In this document: positions 53,627 through 62,101 of the stretch, in pieces
Numbering within the stretch: position 1 is the stretch's first letter
Layout: each line of letters begins with the position of its first letter
Assembly (NCBI GenBank): GCA_036388895.1
Contig: DASVQY010000035.1
Location: 48,078-112,077 of the forward strand
From: SXVE01 sp036388895
Lineage (GTDB): Bacteria; Acidobacteriota; Blastocatellia; Pyrinomonadales; Pyrinomonadaceae
Direction of reading: 5' to 3'
Length of the DNA stretch: 64,000 nt
Made by a program: the position numbers and the translations under genes
Notes under the pieces: generated by a model
Databases searched by the model: none
What the model saw: only the letters and a program-made list of their open reading frames with translations
Told to the model about the DNA's origin: nothing

Positions 53627-53785
53627 ATGGAAACAACAATAATCAACGGCTACAAAGTTCAAATCTTCAAAGGCTATTACGGAGCGCAGCTTTTCATTAC
53701 CAACTCGAAAGGCGTTCAAATCTATGCGCATCGTGTTTCAGGCGATCCGATTGAAAGAGCTGAATTTATTATCAGCCAGCAATAA
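53627..53785 (+). CDS. small protein, 52 aa
   Basis: ATG 53627 has a strong SD (AAAGGAG, spacing 9). The product begins METTIINGYKVQIF and contains GYYGAQLFITNSKG, IERAEFIIS; it looks like a compact beta-type fold. It ends TAA 53783-53785 and is followed by a stem-loop at 53793-53826. Family not recognised; the SD and terminator make it a real gene. Confidence 0.7.
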   Translation: METTIINGYKVQIFKGYYGAQLFITNSKGVQIYAHRVSGDPIERAEFIISQQ

Positions 53786-53792
53786 CGACGAA

Positions 53793-53826
53793 AGGCTTTC
53801 CTAAATCGGCAAAACAAGGAAAGCCT
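53793..53826 (+). terminator. stem-loop after the 52-aa gene
   Basis: AGGCTTTCCT (53793-53802) pairs with AGGAAAGCCT (53817-53826); CTCTCTATT follows, a weak T-tract. Could act as a terminator. Confidence 0.55.
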
Positions 53827-53869
53827 CTCTATTCACCCTAACTATATCAAGGATAAGGAGAATTAAGTA

Positions 53870-54137
53870 ATGTTTATCTTATAGCAAAAAGAACAATTAA
53901 ACAACGCAATCACGAAAGCTAAACAGCTTCGCCCGAGAGTCGAGTTCGACCGCTTCGGACGTTACAGGGTCTCAGGATCGAAAGGCGGATTCTATACCGT
54001 CATCTGCAAGCGTTCGGATAATGGATTCAGGTTAGTAGAATGCGCCTGCAAAGGAGCAACGCGGGCTTGTTTGCTATCAAGCCGCTGTCGCTCTTGCGCT
54101 TCATACCGGGCTGGCACGTCAAAGAGAGTCAGTCTAA
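53870..54137 (+). pseudogene. broken SWIM-zinc-finger gene
   Basis: ATG 53870 (after AAGGAG) is followed in frame by TAG at codon 5, then an open frame beginning QKEQLNNAITKAKQL, VEFDRFGRYRVSG, TVICKRS. It reaches ECACKGAT and then a frameshift into LVCYQAAVALALHTG. The pattern CxCx(n)CxH of a SWIM zinc finger can be read across, with Gln in place of the last His. One stop and one frameshift suggest it is inactive. Confidence 0.6.
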
Positions 54138-54214
54138 ACGCGCGAAAGGCTAAGGATTGCTCCAACAAACCTAAGCCTTTCTAACCCCTAATAAAAATAA
54201 AAGGAGTTCATAAG

Positions 54215-54484
54215 ATGGAAAATAATACAACAATACAAGAAGAACGCACAAAATTACTTGAAAAATTAAACGATTGGGATTTTTCCCGAAAGGTTTATAC
54301 GCAAAAACTTCACGAAGCCGAAGAGCTTATCGCTCAAATTCTGATGGTGACCTCTGGGGTTATGGAAGTGGCTAAAACAGGCGAAGAGTTTGGACACGAA
54401 AATATTTACAAGATTCTTGATATGTTTGTGCTTCGCCACGACAACTTTAGCCGCGCAACTCTTGCCGAAGAACTGCAACGTTAA
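54215..54484 (+). CDS. hypothetical island protein, 89 aa, continuing after an in-frame stop
   Basis: ATG 54215 has SD AAAGGAG. The product is helical (KLLEKLNDWDF, HEAEELIAQILMVTSGV). Its stop TAA (54482-54484) is followed in the same frame by IFTWYEEIKRQLNEGQ and on to the end at 54727, so the original gene may have been one longer ORF cut by a nonsense change. No family recognised. Confidence 0.6.
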   Translation: MENNTTIQEERTKLLEKLNDWDFSRKVYTQKLHEAEELIAQILMVTSGVMEVAKTGEEFGHENIYKILDMFVLRHDNFSRATLAEELQR

Positions 54485-54727
54485 ATTTTCACTTGGTACG
54501 AAGAAATAAAACGACAACTAAACGAAGGTCAGCATCAAGTGAAAGCTATTTATGATATGTTTGCGCCCCTTTTAGTTGAGGCGGCTTTTGTTTCACGCGC
54601 TAAAGGACTTAATAGAAAGACAATTTCGCAGAATAAAAAGCTCGAAAAGTTTCAGGAAATCGGTAAGCGTATGATATTGCTCAAGCTAGAAAGCGTAGTG
54701 ATGGTTAAGAACCGGAAAAGAAGGTGA
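54485..54727 (+). pseudogene. continuation of the preceding ORF after the in-frame TAA
   Basis: This stretch stays open in the frame of the 54215 gene from 54485 to TGA at 54725-54727 and reads IFTWYEEIKRQLNEGQ ... DMFAPLLVEAAFVSRAKGLN. A GTG at 54539 is the only internal start candidate and has no good SD. Either the downstream part of a broken gene, or a readthrough domain. Confidence 0.5.
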
Positions 54728-54781
54728 AGGCATACAGATAGCAAATTGCTCTTAGTATTTTGTGCACATCAATAAAAAGCT

Positions 54782-54813
54782 GTGAGCGTAAAAACTTGCG
54801 GCTTCATATATGA
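54782..54813. repeat. island repeat, copy 1 (GTGAGCGTAAAAACTTGCGG)
   Basis: GTGAGCGTAAAAACTTGCGG followed by CTTCATATATGA; a near copy lies at 55247-55279 and the same AAAACTTxCGGCTT core forms the terminator arm at 55172-55190. Confidence 0.6.
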
Positions 54814-54836
54814 TAGAAATATGGAGATAAACAATT

Positions 54837-55046
54837 ATGACAAATGATTTACCAGTCACGACGAAGAGGCAAGCAGGTTATTTCTTTGGTTTCTTTATTA
54901 TTCTGAGCTTTATCGGAGTGTTATTACTATTTTTTAGCGAGGATAGGAATAACTGGCGAACCTTTTACGGCTGGGTTCTACTGGCGCTGGCAGCGGGTGC
55001 GGCATTTTGCTTGATTAGATTAAACAGCACGCAAAAAGCCTTTTAG
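54837..55046 (+). CDS. small membrane protein
   Basis: 69 residues with two hydrophobic helices (about 15-32 and 45-61) separated by a polar loop (SEDRNNWRTFYG). Weak SD GGAG before ATG 54837. No family recognised. Confidence 0.55.
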   Translation: MTNDLPVTTKRQAGYFFGFFIILSFIGVLLLFFSEDRNNWRTFYGWVLLALAAGAAFCLIRLNSTQKAF

Positions 55047-55149
55047 GCGCTGACTGTGAATAAACCGACAATCCACTTCCATTGCAAATGGCAGCGACAA
55101 TTACTGATGTTAAGCTTGGTTGCTAATGAGTATGATTTTAACAATAAAT

Positions 55150-55192
55150 AAACGAAGCCGTAAGAACTATTAAAACTTACGGCTTCGTTTAT
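55150..55192. terminator. 15-bp perfect stem-loop terminator
   Basis: AAACGAAGCCGTAAG (55150-55164) pairs with CTTACGGCTTCGTTT (55176-55190), followed by ATTG. The right arm shares its core with the repeats at 54782 and 55247. Confidence 0.75.
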
Positions 55193-55246
55193 TGCCATAA
55201 TGGAACCACCCGAAATCTCCATTAAAAGTTAGTGTAAAGGAAAGGC

Positions 55247-55279
55247 GTGAGCATAAAAACTTGCGGCTTTAATACATGA
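55247..55279. repeat. island repeat, copy 2
   Basis: GTGAGCATAAAAACTTGCGG followed by CTTTAATACATGA; compare 54782-54813. The repeated copies point to duplication inside the island. Confidence 0.6.
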
Positions 55280-55583
55280 CATTTGAAAATCTGGATTTAT
55301 TGACAATTATATTGTTTCGTTAATGGTTCTTATGTACAAATTAATCTGTTCTTTATAACTGAAGTGCTAAAAACTCATCCTTATGCAAACAATTCATTGA
55401 CAATCCTTGATAAAGAGCGCACTGTTAATAATGAACCGAGCCCAGCTTACTCCTTTCTCAGCCTTTCTGGAATTCATCCAGACCTACTGATTCCAAACAG
55501 CTCAATACCCAAGTTAGAAGCAAACCATGTGCTTTTGTTTCATCGTTAAAGATGAAAACACATTGTTAGCTCAAGGAATATTT

Positions 55584-56018
55584 ATGTTTGAAAAATTAAG
55601 TCTGATAGACACAATCAAAAAAAATGCGGAATTTTCAACTTTAGCTAAAGCTATTATTGCTGCTGGATTAGTTGATCTCTTCAAAAGTAAGGGTCCTTAT
55701 ACAGTTCTAGCTCCAACCAATGCTGCGTTTAACAAAATTCCTGAAGAAACCCTAAACAGTTTAATGAAACCTGAAAACAAAGAAAATTTGGCAAATTTGT
55801 TGAAGTATCATGTCATTGAACGGGAAATAAAGTCCGAAGACATTAACAAACTTACAACATCAAAAACTCTTCTAGGACAGGAAATAAAAATTGAAACTAC
55901 TGATGGCGTGACAATCAACGGCGCGAAATTACTAGCCAGAAATAATGAAGCGACTAACGGCGTTATTCACGCAATTGATACTGTTTTGGTTTTAACCAAT
56001 ACCGCTAAAGTAAGTTGA
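55584..56018 (+). CDS. fasciclin (FAS1) domain protein
   Basis: Start ATG 55584 (MFEKLSLID) with AAGGAAT upstream; the frame continues 5' to 55527 but without an SD. A single FAS1 domain covers the protein: H1 region PYTVLAPTNAAFNKIP, YHVIEREI and NGVIHAIDTVLV. No signal peptide or transmembrane helix is visible, unusual for a domain normally outside the cell. Function unknown. Confidence 0.85.
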   Translation: MFEKLSLIDTIKKNAEFSTLAKAIIAAGLVDLFKSKGPYTVLAPTNAAFNKIPEETLNSLMKPENKENLANLLKYHVIEREIKSEDINKLTTSKTLLGQEIKIETTDGVTINGAKLLARNNEATNGVIHAIDTVLVLTNTAKVS

Positions 56019-56037
56019 AAACTCCTTTAAGGAAAAT

Positions 56038-56066
56038 ATCACGGTGATTTGATAAATCACCGTGAT
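56038..56066. terminator. 13-bp hairpin after the FAS1 gene
   Basis: ATCACGGTGATTT, loop GAT, AAATCACCGTGAT. A clear T-run is lacking, so the terminator role is uncertain. Confidence 0.5.
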
Positions 56067-56258
56067 TAAACCCCAATTGAGAATTTGAGTTAGCTGATCA
56101 CTTCAATTGGACTGTTTTCAAATAATAAAGAAGCTTCCCAAGTTATTTATAAATTTAGACAAAGAAATGGAAAGCACTTCAAATCTGACTCAAGTCAAAA
56201 GTAGATTTCCATTCATCTGTCAATGAATTTGTAAAGATTTTAAGTAAGGAAAGACATT

Positions 56259-56864
56259 ATGAATTTAAGTACATTAAAAAAATCAATTATGGTATCGGCA
56301 TTTGTTTTAGGGGGGTTGCTCGGAACAACCCAAATTGCTAATGCTCAAGCAACCAGACTGGAACAACGCCAACAGATTAAAGCTGCTAAGCAGATGAGAA
56401 AAGATCAGGAGCGGCAGATAAAAATCGAGGATCAACGAATCAAATCAGATCAACGGCGCGAAGAAATACGTATTCGGAATATTCGGATTAACCCATCGAC
56501 TTCCGCCAATAGTCGGTACCGCGTTAATCGAAACGGGACTTATTACGAAACAAGTAATCGCGGAGCGGAACTACTTAAACAAGCTGTCAATTCAGGTTAT
56601 CAAGAAGGGTACCGCAGCGGGCGTAATGACCGTTATAGTCGTCGCACTAATAACTATAAAAATTCATCGGTTTACCGAAAAGGAAATTATGGTTATCAAA
56701 GTTCCGTTAAATCGGAACAGTATCAATACTATTTCCAACAAGGTTTCGAGCGCGGTTACGACGATGGTTTTAATAATCAATACGAAAACGGAACCAACAA
56801 TAATGGCTCGTTGAGTATATTAGGAAATGTTTTGCAGAACATTCTGAACATCGAGAGCTACTAA
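56259..56864 (+). CDS. secreted protein with charged coiled coil and GYxxGY repeats
   Basis: A signal peptide (MVSAFVLGGLLGTTQIANAQA) is followed by a highly charged helical stretch (about 32-75, QRQQIKAAKQMRKDQERQI), then a Tyr/Asn/Gly-rich part. It contains two similar motifs, SGYQEGYRSGRND and QGFERGYDDGFNN. SD AAGGAAAG. Not a known family; the repeats suggest a self-associating extracellular protein. Confidence 0.65.
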   Translation: MNLSTLKKSIMVSAFVLGGLLGTTQIANAQATRLEQRQQIKAAKQMRKDQERQIKIEDQRIKSDQRREEIRIRNIRINPSTSANSRYRVNRNGTYYETSNRGAELLKQAVNSGYQEGYRSGRNDRYSRRTNNYKNSSVYRKGNYGYQSSVKSEQYQYYFQQGFERGYDDGFNNQYENGTNNNGSLSILGNVLQNILNIESY

Positions 56865-57230
56865 ATTAACAAATTAAGCAGCCCCCTTTTCAATTCAGGA
56901 GTAATGACGGCTTTTTAAAGTAATCATAAATCCTAAAGCGAAGTTGGTTTACATGCTCTTGTGTGGCAGTAAGTTTATAAAAATATTTTCATAGACATAC
57001 TGCCATAATAAAATTAAATAATATCCATAAGCACTTTAAGCATCCACTTGCTCAATAACAAAAATTCAATAACAAAAACCATACATAATATAGTGATTCC
57101 TTTTTTAGCAACTACTATTATTAGAATCGATAAAGAAATGTTGAAGGCTAAATTTATCTAGATCAAAAACGATACTTGTTTTTTCAAAAGCGCATTTATA
57201 AAAAACATTCTAATTAATAAAGAAAAGCTA
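56865..57230. other. 366-bp AT-rich gap
   Basis: No convincing gene. It holds a hairpin TGGCAGTA / TACTGCCA at 56964-57005 and otherwise very AT-rich sequence; decayed coding sequence is possible but not recognisable. Confidence 0.4.
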
Positions 57231-57476
57231 ATGAAAGATTTGAATAAAGTTGCAATTAAAGTAATCAAGCATAATAAAAAAGTTGTGCCGGCAATACCCC
57301 TAGTCGGATATGGTAGTTAAAAAGTCAAAAATGATTTTAATATCAAGATTATCGATGTAGTTAATAATTGGATTTCTGAACATATCGAAAAACAACAGGT
57401 TGATAAAAATTTTTCTAATGACAAAATTTTATCTTGGAAACTCAAACCTAATAACCTTGAAGAAACGATAACTTGA
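57231..57476 (+). pseudogene. interrupted hypothetical ORF
   Basis: ATG 57231 opens a reading frame of 29 codons (MKDLNKVAIKVIKHNKK, IPLVGYGS) ending TAA; the same frame continues from the stop for 51 more codons (KVKNDFNIKIIDVVNN, WISEHIEKQQ, ILSWKLKPNN) to TGA at 57474-57476. This is the third gene in the island interrupted by an in-frame stop. No family recognised. Confidence 0.4.
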
Positions 57477-57689
57477 GCGACAAGAGAAAAGAGGACAAAA
57501 ATAATTTATATAATTTGCAAAGTAGCTGGATATATTGGAACAAAATAGAAAAAAACAGATGTAACTTTTTAAGGAAAAACAGATCCGAGTAAAATTAAGT
57601 TAAAAAGGTCGGGATTTAGTAAATAGTGATTGCCGTGAGAAATTGCGGCTAGTTTTTTAGAATGAAACGAAAAAAGGAGAACATAAATT

Positions 57690-57899
57690 ATGCCGGACGA
57701 AAGAGATGTCGCGAACGACAAAAGAGTTTTGCAGCAAAATGAAAGAGAAGGGACGACCTCAGAAATGGAAGGAAAGCACCCGGAACACGCGCCGCAGCCA
57801 GGACAGAAAACGCCACAGGAGCATGTTGATAGAGATGCGATTGACGAGAGCGGCAATCTGATTAATCCAAAGGAAAAGGACGAAAACGACGGAATGTAA
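57690..57899 (+). CDS. small hydrophilic acidic protein
   Basis: 69 residues, strongly charged (MPDERDVANDKRVLQQ ... KEKDENDGM), no hydrophobic segment, likely disordered. SD AAAAGGAG is very strong. Composition is more GC-balanced than the flanking DNA. Function unknown; such proteins are often stress-related, but that is inference. Confidence 0.65.
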   Translation: MPDERDVANDKRVLQQNEREGTTSEMEGKHPEHAPQPGQKTPQEHVDRDAIDESGNLINPKEKDENDGM

Positions 57900-57908
57900 G
57901 TCGTATGA

Positions 57909-57960
57909 CGATAAAAAGAGCGATGGGATTATGCAGATCTATCGCTCTTTTTATCGGCTC
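57909..57960 (+). terminator. 16-bp terminator after the acidic gene
   Basis: CGATAAAAAGAGCGAT (57909-57924) pairs with ATCGCTCTTTTTATCG (57941-57956) around a 16-base loop, 10 bp past the stop. Confidence 0.8.
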
Positions 57961-58092
57961 AAATCTTAAAAAATACGACTTTGCGTCCAAAGTCAGTTTT
58001 GTCTCAATACTGCTTAAACTTTTCTCAAAAAGGAGTTATTTCCGTTTCCTTCCTTACAAAACTTAGCAATATCAATTGCTATGATTCTAATT

Positions 58093-58314
58093 ATGAATCA
58101 TTTGGACGAAATAGACTCATTTGAAACTGTAGAATCTTTGATGGAACAAATTGAAAGTGACTATATTGTTTCTGAAAATGATAAGCCAGTAATATCAAAA
58201 CATCTTGAAGAATATTTCTGGCTGAAAGAAACCGCTGCGCCTTCCGTAATCTCTGCGAAGTGGACTGAAATTAGCAAAACGCTCGATACTTTCGATATGA
58301 AAGTTAAACAATAA
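58093..58314 (+). CDS. hypothetical island protein
   Basis: Product of about 73 residues starting at ATG 58093 (MNHLDEIDSF); the earlier ATG 58081 is in frame. Acidic and helical (ESLMEQIESDY, LEEYFWLKET). No family recognised. Confidence 0.5.
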   Translation: MNHLDEIDSFETVESLMEQIESDYIVSENDKPVISKHLEEYFWLKETAAPSVISAKWTEISKTLDTFDMKVKQ

Positions 58315-58447
58315 AGGTTATGTCAGATGTGCACAGATAAAATTAAAATCTTAGCTGTTAAAAGCTAGGTTAGCTAAAGCTTGTTTATTTTTCTTAATAG
58401 CATTTACTTCTTATTTTTGAAGGGTTAAGTGATAAAATTGTTGAATT

Positions 58448-58669
58448 ATGGCAAATATAAATTTAGACACAGCTTTTGTACTTTTATGGAGTGCTAGAAC
58501 AAGAAGCTTTCATATGGAAAGTTATAAACAAATGAGTGAGGCGAATGTCCAAGCATATCTTGCCCAAACAGGCATAGACTATATCTGTTTAGGAGTGTTT
58601 GAATCCGCGGAAATAGCTAACAGTAAAGCCAAAGATATCGAAAAACAAAGAAACTCAATCGGGAAATAA
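58448..58669 (+). CDS. hypothetical island protein
   Basis: 73 residues from ATG 58448: starts MANINLDTAFVLLWSARTRS, with mixed helix/strand (YKQMSEANVQAYLAQ, DYICLGVFESAEIANSKAKD). No signal peptide. No family recognised. Confidence 0.5.
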   Translation: MANINLDTAFVLLWSARTRSFHMESYKQMSEANVQAYLAQTGIDYICLGVFESAEIANSKAKDIEKQRNSIGK

Positions 58670-58690
58670 GTGTTAAGACACATTCTTGTT

Positions 58691-58814
58691 TTATTCGCTA
58701 TTACAGGCTCTGCTTATCAAAATCAACACAATCAGTAATGGAAATGAAATAACTCCTATTAAGGATGTAAGTTGAAATTCTTTTATACCTTTCTGAAACT
58801 CTCGGCGGTTTCAC
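58691..58814 (-). pseudogene. possible broken small membrane protein gene
   Basis: GTG 58814 (minus) has a strong SD (GGGAGGG) and begins VKPPRVSE, but after a frame change the better reading is FQKGIKEFQLTSL and a transmembrane segment (ISFPLLIVLILI) ending RACNSE at 58691. One frameshift separates them. Confidence 0.3.
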
Positions 58815-58857
58815 GATTTTATTCCCTCCCTTTTGTTCATTCGTATGTTTTATCATC

Positions 58858-59064
58858 GAAGTCAATCAATTAATCCAGTCAGATGGACATGGCACGCTTC
58901 TTAGACAGGATGAGAATGGTAAAACAGTTAGAAGACAATTTTCTTTTAGTGTTCAACGTAATGCGGATGGGTCTGTAAGTTGTCAGGCTACCCTGCATAA
59001 TCCAGCTTTTGAAGGAGCTAATGGTCAAAATTACCAACTTCAAATTGATACAAGTTGCATTTGA
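58858..59064 (+). pseudogene. 3' fragment of a secreted-type hypothetical gene
   Basis: The frame ending TGA 59062-59064 reads SDGHGTLLRQDENGK, RQFSFSVQRNADGSVS, ATLHNPAFEGANGQNYQLQ. This resembles the C-terminal part of a hypothetical secreted protein type seen repeatedly in Acidobacteria. The 5' end is missing; no start is present. Confidence 0.5.
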
Positions 59065-59225
59065 TATTTGTTCCGGGCAAGCGTCCTTTGCATTTTACCG
59101 GTTTGCGCGGCTTCTGAGGCTTTCTAAATGGAATGTTGCGAGGAGCATTTATTAATCAACTGAAACCTTAGTAAAGTCTTTTACGTTTAACCTAGTATCT
59201 GTTTCCTCCCCCGAAAATAGATACA

Positions 59226-59272
59226 TTGCGCCTTGTGAATTATTGGGAAGTGATTCACAAGGCGCTTTTCTT
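59226..59272 (+). terminator. stem-loop inside the recombinase 5' end
   Basis: GCGCCTTGTGAAT (59227 on) pairs with ATTCACAAGGCGC around an 11-base loop, and TTTTCTTTT follows, a good rho-independent terminator. It covers the proposed recombinase start. Confidence 0.75.
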
Positions 59273-60221
59273 TTACCGATTAGAAACTTTTCCTTATGAG
59301 TCTGCTTATAGAACGCACCTTGCTTTAGGCAAAATCGGAATTAAATCAAAAGTAAAAGCTCCAACCTCTAATCAAGCCGCTGATGATTTTCTCGAGTGGT
59401 CTAAAGTTCAGCATTCGCAAAAGCCAAAATCTTACGACCGGATAGAGTTTTCGTGCCGATCCCTTAAAAAGCTTTTCGGCGAGACAAAAGTAGATCAGAT
59501 TGAAAGTAAAGATATTGAAAAGTTCGTAGTTTATCGTTCACAGCAGAAATCGAGAAAAACCGGCAATCTGATTACCAGAGATTCAGTAAATCTTGGACTC
59601 AGAGTCCTAAAAACAATTTTTAAGCGCCTTATTTCAGCGAAAGTTTTGTCGGATAATCCTGCAAAAGATATTAAACGTCTGCCTGAAAATGAAAAATCTT
59701 TTCACGTTTTAAGTCGGGATGAAGAAAAAGTTTACCTTCTGGCGCGTCCCCAGCCGCTTCAGGATATGGCATCTATAATGCTTGAAACCGGAATGCGTCC
59801 AAATGAAGTAAATGAATTAAAGCGTAAAAACATTTCAATTGAAAAAGGTTTCCTCCAGATCGAAAACGGGAAAACCCGCAGTTCAAACAGAAAGGTCTGG
59901 TTATCGGATAAAGCCTTAAAGCTGTTACAAGCCAGGCTAGATAAGTTTAAAGGTGATTACCTGTTTCCTAAGGATGATAAAGATTACTCATTGCCTGTTT
60001 CTTATCAATTGAATATAATGCACAGGACAGTTCTTGAACGAACCTGCCAAAGGTTCCGTTTATATGACTGCCGCCATACATTCGCCACAAGGGTTTTAGA
60101 AAGCGGTACAGAACTTCTAACGCTTGCTTCGATGTTCGGTCATTCAAACCTTATTAGATACATACAAGTTTTACAACTCTTTCAAACTACCAGCAAACCA
60201 TTAATAAAAGGGTTATCTTAA
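59226..60221 (+). CDS. tyrosine recombinase/integrase, probably N-terminally truncated and damaged
   Basis: The core-binding (SAM-like) domain is at about residues 50-150 (ADDFLEWSKVQHSQ, KDIEKFVVYRSQQ) and the catalytic domain at about 165-320: Arg in ETGMRPNEVNEL, RLYDCRHTFATR (Tyr in place of the first His), and SMFGHSNLIRYIQ. The distance from GHS to the Tyr is about three residues shorter than usual, and the start lies inside a terminator. It is therefore probably a degenerate integrase. The gene stops 18 bp before pilS. Confidence 0.7.
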   Translation: MRLVNYWEVIHKALFFYRLETFPYESAYRTHLALGKIGIKSKVKAPTSNQAADDFLEWSKVQHSQKPKSYDRIEFSCRSLKKLFGETKVDQIESKDIEKFVVYRSQQKSRKTGNLITRDSVNLGLRVLKTIFKRLISAKVLSDNPAKDIKRLPENEKSFHVLSRDEEKVYLLARPQPLQDMASIMLETGMRPNEVNELKRKNISIEKGFLQIENGKTRSSNRKVWLSDKALKLLQARLDKFKGDYLFPKDDKDYSLPVSYQLNIMHRTVLERTCQRFRLYDCRHTFATRVLESGTELLTLASMFGHSNLIRYIQVLQLFQTTSKPLIKGLS

Positions 60222-60239
60222 AGCGAAAAGTAGCAGATT

Positions 60240-62003
60240 ATGTTCAGTTTAGACGAAAAAATCTTTTCCGCAAACGCCCGGCAAGCGCAGAAAATTCAAA
60301 CGCTGATAATCGGGCGGCTGATGACGATTTTTCTCCTTCTTGTCGCGACCTGGGTTTGGCACAGCGGACGCTTAAAACTTTCTTTTGAAAATTTTCCGCA
60401 AGGTCTCTTTCTCGTTTTTTTGATTTCGGTCGGGCTGACGATTGTATATTTCTTTCTTTTGCGTTTGAGCCGAAATTATCGTTTGCAGGTTCGCATTCAA
60501 TTTCTCCTCGACGCTCTGCTCACGACCTGGCTCGTGTGGCGCACCGGCGATTTAACTTCGCCATATATAACGCTTTATATCGTTCTAATCGCAGTTTCGA
60601 GCCTTTTTCTAAGAGCGCGAGGAACGCTTTTGATGGCGGTGATTTGCGTTTCTCTGTTCACGGCTTTGTCCGTTTCAAGCATTTTTTCAATTTTTCCGTT
60701 TACGAGCCCGACCGTCGAAGCTTCCAGAGGCGTGCAGATTCTCAGCTTTCACGCCGTCGCTTTTCTCGTCGTCGGATTGCTCGCTTCGCGCTTTTCCGAG
60801 CGCGCCGCTTCCGGCGAACAGTTAAAGGAAACGGTTAAAACGCTCGCCAACCTGCGCGTATTGCACGAAAGAATTATCGAATCAATTCGCTCCGGTTTGA
60901 TTACAACAGATTTAGACGGAAATATTTACACTTTCAACGCGGCTGCCACCGAAATTACCGGACACAAAGCCGAAGAGATGATCGGCAAACCGATTGAAGG
61001 GCTTCTGGGAAATTTACAGAAATCAATCGCCGAGTCATTAAAGGCAACCGAAACCGGCGAGCAGCAGCCGCGTTTTGAAACCGACGTAATCACGCCCGAA
61101 GGTTTCGCCGTTCGCGTCGGCTACAACATTTCGCCGCTTTTCAGCGAAGAAGGTCAGGAAAGCGGTTTGATTATTACATTTCAGGATTTAACGGAAATTC
61201 GTTCGATGGAGGAAAACATCAGACGAAAAGACAGGCTGGCGGCGGTCGGTCGCGTCGCGGCGGGACTCGCGCACGAAATTCGCAATCCTTTGGGCGCGAT
61301 GCGCGGAGCGATACAGGTTTTGCAGCCGACGATTCCGCCCGCATCAACACAAGCCGCTTTGATGGACATCGTGCTGCGCGAATCCGACCGTTTGGGAAAT
61401 ATAATCACGAATTTTCTGACTTACGCCCGACCGCGCGTCAGCAATTTCTCGGAAACCGACATTTGCGAATCAATAAACGACACTTTTACGCTTCTGCGCC
61501 ATAGTCCCGATATAAAACAAACGCACGTTTTGGAAACCGATCTGCCGAAGACTCCGATTATGATTTCGGCTGACCCGACGCAGCTCAAACAAATTTTCTG
61601 GAATATTGCGAGAAATTCCGTTCAGGCGATGCCTGAGGGTGGAACTTTTCGGGTCGCCGCCGAAAAAATACCGCATAACCGCGCCAGGATAACTTTCTCC
61701 GATACCGGCTGCGGAATGAGCGCCAAACAAGTCGAACAGCTTTTCGAGCCTTTTTCCAATTCGACGACCGGCGGAACGGGTCTCGGGCTTTCGATTGTTT
61801 ATCAAATCGTTCGCGATCACAACGGAACTATAAACGTCCGCAGCCGCGAAGGAGAAGGCACTACTATTACTCTGGAACTGCCGTGTGAGTTTCAGGATAA
61901 GAGTCTCGCGGTAACCGACGAAGAAATAGATGTCACGATGGAGCCGTCACCTTTGAAGAGTTTTTTAAATATTAAATCCGAAGAAACCGAAATTTCTTCT
62001 TGA
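60240..62003 (+). CDS. pilS: sensor histidine kinase PilS
   Basis: About six transmembrane helices (1-195), then a PAS domain (about 215-325), the HisKA box GLAHEIRNPLGAMRG with His345, and a HATPase (NIARNSVQAMPEGG, DTGCGM, GGTGLGLSIVYQI). Followed by an NtrC-type regulator and a type IV pilin, so this is the PilS of a PilSR system. The start is ATG 60240; no good SD is seen. Confidence 0.9.
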   Translation: MFSLDEKIFSANARQAQKIQTLIIGRLMTIFLLLVATWVWHSGRLKLSFENFPQGLFLVFLISVGLTIVYFFLLRLSRNYRLQVRIQFLLDALLTTWLVWRTGDLTSPYITLYIVLIAVSSLFLRARGTLLMAVICVSLFTALSVSSIFSIFPFTSPTVEASRGVQILSFHAVAFLVVGLLASRFSERAASGEQLKETVKTLANLRVLHERIIESIRSGLITTDLDGNIYTFNAAATEITGHKAEEMIGKPIEGLLGNLQKSIAESLKATETGEQQPRFETDVITPEGFAVRVGYNISPLFSEEGQESGLIITFQDLTEIRSMEENIRRKDRLAAVGRVAAGLAHEIRNPLGAMRGAIQVLQPTIPPASTQAALMDIVLRESDRLGNIITNFLTYARPRVSNFSETDICESINDTFTLLRHSPDIKQTHVLETDLPKTPIMISADPTQLKQIFWNIARNSVQAMPEGGTFRVAAEKIPHNRARITFSDTGCGMSAKQVEQLFEPFSNSTTGGTGLGLSIVYQIVRDHNGTINVRSREGEGTTITLELPCEFQDKSLAVTDEEIDVTMEPSPLKSFLNIKSEETEISS

Positions 62004-62101
62004 ATTGTCCGCTGGTTTTTCGTAAAAATAGATAAAGCGGTTTTAACCGTTTTAATCAATCCGTATTTTTCCATCATCTTTACCGAACAAAAATATAGCT
62101 A

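Larger units (their letters stand above)
53033..60235. mobile_element. AT-rich genomic island
   Basis: Between the truncated cupin and the pilS-like gene the sequence is markedly more AT-rich, uses different codons and holds mostly small genes without family. Both ends have disrupted genes: the cupin on the left and a tyrosine recombinase at the right end. An XRE regulator, several broken genes and repeated short elements are present. I found no tRNA at either boundary and did not detect an exact attachment repeat, so the ends are approximate. Confidence 0.65.

Noticed and set aside
55364..55549. ORF of 61 codons upstream of the FAS1 gene
   Set aside because: No SD, no family, and the composition looks non-coding.
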